Positions 1 to 5,267 of a stretch of 9,059 bases of DNA are shown in pieces (position 1 is the first letter of the stretch; every line of letters starts with the position of its first letter). Source of the stretch: an uncultured Collinsella sp. (GTDB taxonomy: Bacteria; Actinomycetota; Coriobacteriia; Coriobacteriales; Coriobacteriaceae); contig URGF01000069.1 in NCBI GenBank assembly GCA_900547285.1, positions 1 through 9,059 on the forward strand, read 5' to 3'. Under the pieces are notes generated by a model. The model was given only the letters and a program-made list of their open reading frames with translations, searched no databases and had not been told where the DNA came from. The position numbers and the translations under genes are program-made.

Positions 1-16
1 GACCAAACAATACGTC

Positions 17-466
17 CTAGGCGGCCTTTTTGGCGCACATCAGCGACCGAAAGAGATATCGGAGCACAACGCCCGTTGCCGCACCACAGCAGTCGATCAT
101 CACATCGGTGATCATGCCGACGCGTCCCGGCACAAAGAGCTGAATCGTCTCGTCGATCGAGGGGATCAGCAGTAGGAACACCGCCGTGGGCAGCAGCACG
201 TCAAAGGTGCGCCGGCCCTCAAAATCAAAGGCGTGCGTTGCCAAGATGCCGAGCACCATATACTCGGTAAAATGCGCGCACTTGCGAACAACAAAGTTGG
301 TCACCCATGCATATGGAAGTCCCACGCCGTGCAGGAAACCGCGGATAGCTTCCATGACCGTTAGGCTCAGCGAGCCCGACCCCGAGCCGGGAACCAGCGA
401 ATTGCCCCAGATCAAGAGCGCCATCAGGCAGGTCACGACCGCCCATTTTCGATTGATCTTAACCAT
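17..466 (-). CDS. VanZ-family membrane protein
   Basis: A 149-residue hydrophobic protein. The VanZ-family signature is visible: RKCAHFTEY at residues 61-69, then DETIQLFVPGR at 105-115 and an Asp-containing TDVMID segment before a small-residue helix (about 120-135). Hydrophobic stretches near residues 9-21, 50-60, 68-80, 88-103 and 122-138 suggest a four- or five-helix polytopic membrane protein. VanZ of Enterococcus gives low-level teicoplanin resistance by an unknown mechanism; most family members have no known function, so I do not infer antibiotic resistance. I chose the ATG at 466-464 because a GGAGG lies about 12 nt upstream and it sits 7 nt after the stop of the preceding gene. A start 11 codons earlier is open but would overlap that gene. 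The tight spacing suggests co-transcription with the upstream membrane-anchored protein. The family call is firm; the function is not. Confidence 0.88.
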   Translation of the reverse strand: MVKINRKWAVVTCLMALLIWGNSLVPGSGSGSLSLTVMEAIRGFLHGVGLPYAWVTNFVVRKCAHFTEYMVLGILATHAFDFEGRRTFDVLLPTAVFLLLIPSIDETIQLFVPGRVGMITDVMIDCCGAATGVVLRYLFRSLMCAKKAA

Positions 467-473
467 GCAGAAG

Positions 474-1874
474 TTATGCCTCCGCGCGGAGCGGCGCAAA
501 GCTGGCGGTACCGCCCTCGATAACGCTCAGATAGGCACGGCCCGTACGCTTGGCGGTAGAGGACTGCAGGCGCTCAATCTCTTCCTCGAGGATCTGATTG
601 ACGCGCTCGTGACGACGATTTTCCATAATGCCGGCGGCAATAGCCTCGGCTCGCTCGATGCTCTCACGCGAGATGCGGGCAGTATCCTCGGGGAACACAG
701 CGCTGTGACGGCCAACATAGGCGGGGGCAGCAGGCTGAGGGGCAGTGACGGGAGCGGGGGCTGCAACAGGAGCAGGCTCGTCAATCTCATCCAGAATCGC
801 GGTGGCGGCGGCCCACATGTCCTCGTGGCCTGAGTAATCGGCCATAGGGACATCAACCTCGAGCGAAGCGTCCGGAAGGTCGCCGGTGTCGATGCGATCT
901 TGGGCATCAATCGATGCGGTGATGGCTGCAGGCTCATCGAGGTCATCGAGATCGATGTCCGCGACACCGGAGATGATAGGCATGCTGGCGAGGTTTGCGT
1001 TGTACGGCGCAGCCTCAGCCGCCTGCTGCTGGGCAGGAGCGCCCCAAAGCGAGCTTTCGGCGGCGCGGCGGGCGGCAACGGCCTCCTCGTCCGCGGTCAT
1101 GGCTTCATCAACGTACGAATTATCGGCAGAAGCGTTCGCGTCCGCCGAGGTAGCGCTGTAGGCGTTATTGGCTGCCGCGTTGGCGACGAGTGCCACGAAA
1201 GCCGCCGTGCTGCCCGCAGGGGCGGCCTGGGAGCCAGACACGGCGCGTGCCGCGGCGGCGATGTCGTCGCGATTGAAGGAGCCGGACTGCCCGCCGTTGG
1301 TGAGCTCGTCGATGGCGACTTGATAGACGTCGCGCGAGTGTGCAGGGTCGCAGCTCACCGGCGAATCGTCGTCGAGCATACTGTCGATCATAGACCAAGC
1401 CTCGTCCTCGTCCATAGCATCTGCGGCTCGAGCGATGGTAGGGACACCATCATCGGCATGACGGCGCTGGAACGCACCAGTCAGGCCGGAAAGGAATGCC
1501 GAGGTAGACTGCTCCGACTGAGCCTGAGAAGCAGAAGCCGCAGCGTACGGAATCGCATCCTGCTGCTGAGCTGGAATCGAGGCGGTCTTGAACTCGCTTT
1601 GATGCTGATTGAGATTGGCGGCACCGCCCATGGCATCGGGCTGGAACAGACGCTCTTCATGCTGCGCACGATACTCGGAGATACCCAGCGAGGCGGCATA
1701 GATACCCACGCCCGCCACCGCGCCCACGGCGAAGGGAACCGCACCCGCCACGACCGTCTCGTTCACCGACGAAAACGGCAGCGTCGCGGCATACATAACC
1801 ACGGGAGCGGCAAGACCGATCCCGCACGAAAGTCCGGCAAGGACTGCTCGTTGTGTTGCATCAGAAGAAGCCAT
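474..1874 (-). CDS. uncharacterised membrane-anchored Ala/acid-rich protein
   Basis: I do not recognise a family for this 466-residue protein. The N-terminus has two likely transmembrane helices (about residues 11-34 and 41-64) joined by a short polar loop, a hairpin anchor that would leave the rest on one side, probably the cytoplasm. Residues 70-390 are low complexity, rich in Ala, Asp, Glu, Ser and Gln, and probably disordered. Within them are a more ordered acidic patch at about 152-192 (with DEDEAWSMIDSMLDDD) and a Pro/Ala stretch at 366-385. The C-terminus (about 400-440) is a charged helix with coiled-coil character, ending in a short conserved-looking tail. The ATG at 1874-1872 is preceded by GGGGAG at 5 nt spacing; a start nine codons earlier would put this ribosome site inside the gene. 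It lies first in a two-gene unit with the VanZ-family gene, 7 nt apart. A scaffold or envelope-associated role is conceivable but not shown. Confidence 0.8.
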   Translation of the reverse strand: MASSDATQRAVLAGLSCGIGLAAPVVMYAATLPFSSVNETVVAGAVPFAVGAVAGVGIYAASLGISEYRAQHEERLFQPDAMGGAANLNQHQSEFKTASIPAQQQDAIPYAAASASQAQSEQSTSAFLSGLTGAFQRRHADDGVPTIARAADAMDEDEAWSMIDSMLDDDSPVSCDPAHSRDVYQVAIDELTNGGQSGSFNRDDIAAAARAVSGSQAAPAGSTAAFVALVANAAANNAYSATSADANASADNSYVDEAMTADEEAVAARRAAESSLWGAPAQQQAAEAAPYNANLASMPIISGVADIDLDDLDEPAAITASIDAQDRIDTGDLPDASLEVDVPMADYSGHEDMWAAATAILDEIDEPAPVAAPAPVTAPQPAAPAYVGRHSAVFPEDTARISRESIERAEAIAAGIMENRRHERVNQILEEEIERLQSSTAKRTGRAYLSVIEGGTASFAPLRAEA

Positions 1875-2010
1875 GAGCTCTCCCCATCTTCCAGCACCCA
1901 AATCGCATCATTCAGTTGGCTGCGCGAGAGAAGATGAAGCGGGGCTATGCCCCAAAGCAACGGTATATGATTCGTTTCATCTGCGTTTTCCGTCGCGAAG
2001 CTTAAAAGCT

Positions 2011-2039
2011 ATTATGCGAAACCGCCCTGCCGATTGCAA
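2011..2039 (-). promoter_or_regulatory. sigma-70-type promoter of membrane-protein/VanZ unit
   Basis: Read on the minus strand, TTGCAA (2039-2034) and CATAAT (2016-2011) are separated by exactly 17 bp. The -10 box matches the consensus at five of six positions. Transcription would start near 2004, giving a leader of about 130 nt before the ATG at 1874. It is the best-looking promoter in the window. Confidence 0.6.
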
Positions 2040-2119
2040 GCGACGATGTCGGATTGAAACGGGAAACCTGCTGCTCGTCGGTCTTACGGTCAAAAATAAG
2101 CGCGGAGCGGCGCTATGGA

Positions 2120-2150
2120 AAAGGGCCGAGGCTCAAAGCCCCGACCCTTT
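2120..2150 (-). terminator. probable intrinsic terminator after rho
   Basis: Starting 37 nt past the rho stop, minus-strand RNA can form a stem of about 12 paired positions interrupted by C/A-type mismatches that become G.U or A/C bulges, closed by a 3-nt loop (2134-2136). The outer stem is AAAGGG/CCCTTT. On the minus strand it ends in TTTTCC, so the U-tract is short. It may terminate rho transcription, or act as a processing barrier. Confidence 0.55.
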
Positions 2151-2187
2151 ATCGCATTGATGACTATCGCTGCGCGTGGATGACAAC

Positions 2188-4737
2188 CTAGAACGTCTGC
2201 TCGTAGTCGCTGTGTTTTTTGGCCGAACGCACCAGGAACTCCTGGTTGGTGTTGGTGCCCTTAAGACCCTTGATAAACGATGCGGCCGCGCGCTCGGTGT
2301 TGTTCATGCCTGCAAGAATGCGACGCAGACCAAAGACAAACGGACGCATCTGCTCGTCGACCAACAGGTCCTCGTTACGCGTACCGGAGGCAACGGGGTC
2401 GATAGCCGGGAAGATGCGGCGGTCGGCCAGGTCGCGGTCGAGCTTAAGCTCCATGTTGCCGGTGCCCTTGAACTCCTCGAAAATCACCTCGTCCATCTTG
2501 GAACCGGTGTCGATGAGGGCAGAGGCCAGGATGGTGAGCGAGCCGCCGTTCTCAATATTGCGGGCTGCACCCAGGAAGCGCTTGGGCGGATACAGGGCCG
2601 CCGAATCGACGCCGCCCGAAAGGATGCGGCCTGAGGCGGGCGCCGCCAAGTTGTAGGCACGGGCAAGACGCGTGATGGAGTCGAGCACCACCACAACATC
2701 GCCACCCAGCTCCACGATGCGCTTGGCGCGCTCGATGACGAGCTCTGCCACGCGGGTGTGGTTGTCGGCAGGCATATCGAAGGTCGACGCCACAACCTCA
2801 CCCTTGATGGAACGCTGCATATCGGTGACCTCTTCGGGGCGCTCGTCGACGAGCAGGCAGATGAGGTGCACCTCGGGGTTGTTAATCGAGATAGACTGGC
2901 AGATCTTCTTGAGGATCGTGGTCTTGCCGGCCTTGGGCGGGGACACGATCAGGCCGCGCTGGCCCTTGCCGATCGGTGACACGATGTCGATGGCGCGACC
3001 GGTAATAGAGTCCTTGCCGTGCTCCATGCGCAGCGGCTCGTTGGGATAGACCGGGGTGAGGTCGCCGAACTTGGGACGGTTGCGAATCTGCTCGGGGTCC
3101 AGACCGTTGACGGTCGTGATTTTGGCGAGGCCGGCGCGCTTGTCGCCGCCGCGCGAAGGACGCAGCGAGCCCTCGATGACGTCGCCCGTGCGCAGGCGCG
3201 CGGAGCGGATGAGGTAGGCGGGCACGAAGGCGTCGTCGTTGGACTTCATGTAGCCATGGGCGTGGATGATGCCGGAGCTGTCCGGGCGAATCTGCAGAAT
3301 GCCCTTGATGTCGCGGAAGCCCTCGGCCTTCGCGGCGGTGACGTAGATCTCCTCGACGAGCTCGGCTTTCTTCTTGCCGGTCGTCTCGATCTCGAACTCC
3401 TTGGCCTTCTCGCGAAGTTCGGCGACCTTCATGGCAGCGAGCTCCTCGCGCGAAAGCGTGGGCTCGGTGGGAGCGGCATTACGCTCCTTGTTGCGTTGCT
3501 TGCGATCGCGCTGGCGGTTGCGACGGTCGTTGTTGCGCTCGTCCTTGCGCTCGTTGCGCTCCTCGTTGCGCTTGTGCTGGCGACGGTTGGGGCGAGCGTT
3601 GTCATCGGCCTCAGCGGGCGCGGCGCCATCGGTTGCGGCGGCGTCGGCATTGGCCGCAGCGGCGTCATTGGCCTCGGCGCCGGAATCGACCTGCGTTTCG
3701 ACATCAGCCTGCTGCTCGGACGCCTTGGCCTTAGCGGACTTCTTACGACCGCGCTTGGGCTTCTCGGACGCAGGCTGTTCAACGTCCTGGGGCTCGGCGG
3801 CATCAGTCGATGCATCGGCGTTCGCCTCAGCAGAATCCTCGGACGCACCCTTCTTGGCGGCCTTAGCCTTAGGCGTGCGCTTAGCAGCAGTGCGACGGCT
3901 GCGACCGGGACGGACGTCGGCGGGCTCGACATCGGCGGGAGCGGCCTCGGAAGTCGTAGCATCCTGGACGGGCGCGTCGGCGGCGGTTGCAGACTCGGCG
4001 GTCGCCGCAGCATCCCGAGCGGCTGCGGCTGCGGCTGCGGCCTTCTCTGCCTCGACAAAGGCCTTGGGCTTGCGACCGCGACGGTGCGGGCGCAAAGCCG
4101 GATCGACAACGGGAACTTCGTTGGCCTCGACAGGCGCAGCGGGCTCAACAGGCAATGTGCCCTCCCCTGCCGCGGAACGGACCGAAGCCTCAGTGAGCTC
4201 GGGGGCTACCTGTTCCGCAACTTGCTCGGCCTTAGCAGCCGTGCGGCGGCGTGTGCGCGGTGCCGGCTTCTCGGTCGGCAGGTCGGCGGCAGGGGTCTCG
4301 ATGGCGGCAGGCGTCTCGGGCACAGACGGAGCTGCAAGCTCGGTCAGAGCCGCGGCCTCGCGCTCGGCAGCACGACGGCGGGCGCGCACCACCTGAGCCT
4401 CGCTAATCTGCGCCAACGCACGTGCCTGCGCGACCTCATCGGAAATCGGCGCCGAGGAGTCAGCTGCAACGGTGCGCTTGGCGCGCGTCGTGCGCGTGGT
4501 ACGGCGCTTGGGCTTGGTGACCTCCTCGCCGTCAGCGGCAGGCTTGGCCGTGCGGCGCGCGAGCTTGGGCTTTGCCGGAGCAGCCTCCTCACCAGTTGCA
4601 GGCGCAGGCGTCGAAGCAGCCTTAGGCGTCTCGGGAGCCGAGGCTTGCGCGGGCGCCGCGACCTGGTCCGACGCAACCGGTGCAGCGGGAGCGGCTTGCG
4701 TCGTCGTTATTTCGTTTTCTTGCTGTTGATCAGACAC
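2188..4737 (-). CDS. rho: transcription termination factor Rho, extended N-terminus
   Basis: Rho is the hexameric RNA-dependent ATPase/translocase that ends untranslated transcripts. The last 422 residues equal a complete E. coli-size Rho: Rho_N helices (about 428-467), cold-shock RNA-binding domain (about 477-542) and RecA-like motor. Visible motor motifs are the P-loop PPKAGKT (600-606), DERPEEV with the catalytic Glu (632), Walker B VVVVLDS (681-687), Q-loop SGRILSGGVDS (702-712), R-loop KGTGNMEL (757-764) and the Arg finger in SGTR (787). In front lies a 427-residue low-complexity extension, Ala/Glu/Lys/Arg-rich, with AT-hook-like RRGRKPK (219-225) and KRGRKK (328-333) and an Arg/Asn-rich patch (382-420). 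The start is GTG with a weak ribosome site (an AAAGAAAG about 15 nt upstream); an in-frame TGA 12 nt upstream excludes earlier starts. It is preceded by its own promoter and a leader of about 140 nt, so autoregulation is possible. Confidence 0.97.
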   Translation of the reverse strand: MSDQQQENEITTTQAAPAAPVASDQVAAPAQASAPETPKAASTPAPATGEEAAPAKPKLARRTAKPAADGEEVTKPKRRTTRTTRAKRTVAADSSAPISDEVAQARALAQISEAQVVRARRRAAEREAAALTELAAPSVPETPAAIETPAADLPTEKPAPRTRRRTAAKAEQVAEQVAPELTEASVRSAAGEGTLPVEPAAPVEANEVPVVDPALRPHRRGRKPKAFVEAEKAAAAAAAARDAAATAESATAADAPVQDATTSEAAPADVEPADVRPGRSRRTAAKRTPKAKAAKKGASEDSAEANADASTDAAEPQDVEQPASEKPKRGRKKSAKAKASEQQADVETQVDSGAEANDAAAANADAAATDGAAPAEADDNARPNRRQHKRNEERNERKDERNNDRRNRQRDRKQRNKERNAAPTEPTLSREELAAMKVAELREKAKEFEIETTGKKKAELVEEIYVTAAKAEGFRDIKGILQIRPDSSGIIHAHGYMKSNDDAFVPAYLIRSARLRTGDVIEGSLRPSRGGDKRAGLAKITTVNGLDPEQIRNRPKFGDLTPVYPNEPLRMEHGKDSITGRAIDIVSPIGKGQRGLIVSPPKAGKTTILKKICQSISINNPEVHLICLLVDERPEEVTDMQRSIKGEVVASTFDMPADNHTRVAELVIERAKRIVELGGDVVVVLDSITRLARAYNLAAPASGRILSGGVDSAALYPPKRFLGAARNIENGGSLTILASALIDTGSKMDEVIFEEFKGTGNMELKLDRDLADRRIFPAIDPVASGTRNEDLLVDEQMRPFVFGLRRILAGMNNTERAAASFIKGLKGTNTNQEFLVRSAKKHSDYEQTF
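3430..3447 (-). promoter_or_regulatory. possible internal translation start in rho
   Basis: The first internal Met of Rho is residue 436 (ATG at 3432-3430), only eight residues into the Rho_N domain. It is preceded by GAGGAG (3447-3442) with 9 nt spacing, a better ribosome site than that of the annotated GTG. Initiation here would yield a 414-residue Rho lacking the whole disordered extension. The GAGGAG also encodes Glu-Glu, so chance is a real alternative. Confidence 0.35.
3478..3594 (-). other. Arg/Asn-rich basic segment of Rho
   Basis: This stretch encodes Rho residues 382-420, in which Arg, Asn, Lys, Glu, Asp and Gln make up almost everything, with repeated RN, ER and DR dipeptides (for example NEERNERKDERNNDRRN). 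It joins the disordered extension to the folded Rho_N domain. The composition suits non-specific RNA binding or condensate formation; this is inferred from composition only. Confidence 0.7.
4018..4041 (-). repeat. GGCTGC hexanucleotide repeat, Ala8 tract in Rho
   Basis: Three perfect GGCTGC units plus partial copies encode eight consecutive alanines (residues 233-240). Because the unit is 6 bp, gain or loss of a copy would change the tract by two residues without a frameshift. Confidence 0.75.
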
Positions 4738-4880
4738 AGTGTTTGCTCAACTTTCTTTTCAAGCCCTGTGATCACATGCTCCCTGCATAAACCTTCAGGG
4801 CGGCTAAACAGTCTAGTTCCGTTCAAAACGACGGACATCATTGATCTGTATCGAGATGATTGCGTCAACTACGCAGCGTT

Positions 4881-4908
4881 AGTGTAACACAACCGCCGCC
4901 ACCTGCAA
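4881..4908 (-). promoter_or_regulatory. probable rho promoter
   Basis: On the minus strand, TTGCAG (4908-4903) and TACACT (4886-4881) are 16 bp apart, and TGT directly precedes the -10 box, giving an extended -10 (TGn). Transcription would start near 4874, leaving a leader of about 137 nt before the GTG start of rho. The -35 match is weak, so the extended -10 carries most of the support. Confidence 0.5.
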
Positions 4909-4941
4909 CTTAGTCATTGGGGGCGTTCTTAAACGACTAGT

Positions 4942-4959
4942 CAAAAGGGACACTCTTTG
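4942..4959. repeat. GGGACA hairpin-like element
   Basis: CAAAAGGGACACTCTTTG has short complementary ends (CAAA and TTTG) around a GGGACA core. This resembles the centre of the two 41-bp hairpins at 7957 and 8656, where CAAAG and CTTTG flank GGGGACA. It may be a diverged member of the same intergenic repeat family; the similarity is short. Confidence 0.35.
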
Positions 4960-4992
4960 GTCTACCACCCACAAATCAGACTGCCTCCGCCA

Positions 4993-5143
4993 AAACTATG
5001 GCGGTTTACTACGACGAATCGATCAACCGCGACCACTCCGAAACATGTTGAACTAAAAACCGCAGGTAGATGCCTTGCGCTTTTTTGCGAAAAGCCGGCG
5101 TGGTTGGAAATTCCCAATTCATCGTAGTAAACCGGCATAGTTT
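4993..5143. repeat. 151-bp imperfect palindromic element
   Basis: The 29-bp ends (4993-5021 and 5115-5143) are inverted copies with 26 of 29 matches. The outer 22 bp, containing GGTTTACTACGA, differ at one position. Inside them a second co-linear pair of 11-bp arms (5030-5040 and 5096-5106, 9 of 11) continues the symmetry, so most of the element could fold back on itself. A further partial match (ACTGC at 4982 and its complement near 5156, separated from the arms by 8 and 10 bp) suggests the arms are diverged copies of one longer unit. I see no flanking target duplication. The layout resembles a REPIN or a MITE-like element. A 58-codon open frame runs through it on the minus strand (5138-4962) without a good ribosome site and is probably not a gene. 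Confidence 0.7.
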
Positions 5144-5188
5144 CGTATTTCCAGCAGTTCCAAATTCGTCAATACGTCGGCATTTGCG

Positions 5189-5221
5189 AAAAAAGCCCGA
5201 CCTCCGTGGGAGATCGGGCTT
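5189..5221 (-). terminator. intrinsic terminator of argS
   Basis: In minus-strand RNA, 13 positions pair completely (5221-5209 with 5205-5193), with one G.U, around a 3-nt loop. They are followed at once by six U (5194-5189). The stem outer part is AAGCCCGA/TCGGGCTT. It begins 47 nt after the argS stop, so argS is probably transcribed separately from rho. Confidence 0.9.
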
Positions 5222-5267
5222 ATAGGGCTCAGTTAAACCAAACCTACACGGTCAAATGACCCGCAGG

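Larger units (their letters stand above)
1875..2187. other. intergenic region rho to membrane-protein unit
   Basis: A 313-bp gap without a convincing gene. It holds the rho terminator-like hairpin (2120-2150), a sigma-70-type promoter on the minus strand (2011-2039) and an untranslated leader of about 130 nt for the membrane-protein gene. The leader contains a small perfect hairpin, GGGGC-TAT-GCCCC at 1941-1953, with no following T-tract. I see no riboswitch that I can name. Confidence 0.6.
4738..5267. other. intergenic region argS to rho
   Basis: A 530-bp gap, visibly more AT-rich than the genes around it. Read along the minus strand it contains the argS terminator (5221-5189), a large imperfect palindrome (5143-4993), a GGGACA hairpin (4959-4942) next to the 8-bp palindrome GACTAGTC (4935-4942), the rho promoter (4908-4881) and a rho leader of about 137 nt. 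The leader has an inverted repeat CCCTG/CAGGG (4781-4800) and the 10-bp palindrome TGTGATCACA (4767-4776). I see no convincing gene. Confidence 0.65.

Noticed and set aside
186..1937. Plus-strand open frames (186-833, 900-1937) opposite the membrane-protein unit
   Set aside because: They overlap two minus-strand genes with proper ribosome sites, a shared promoter and recognisable membrane or VanZ features. The shadow proteins are Arg/Gly/Ser-rich and featureless.
4767..4776. TGTGATCACA in the rho leader as a CRP site
   Set aside because: CRP half-sites TGTGA and TCACA need a 6-bp spacer, and here they abut. The site also lies downstream of the predicted start point. It is an ordinary 10-bp palindrome on present evidence.
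3019..4887. A 622-codon open frame on the plus strand, opposite rho
   Set aside because: It lies antisense to the rho coding region, including its low-complexity extension. Codons such as GCN, GAG and AAG in Rho give few stop codons on the opposite strand. The predicted protein is a Gly/Leu/Arg-rich string with no domain, and there is no ribosome site.
4962..5138. A 58-codon frame (starting MPVYYDELGI) on the minus strand between argS and rho
   Set aside because: It has no ribosome site, lies within the 151-bp palindrome so that both arms are read as protein, and ends just past the element. Repeat DNA explains it better than a gene.
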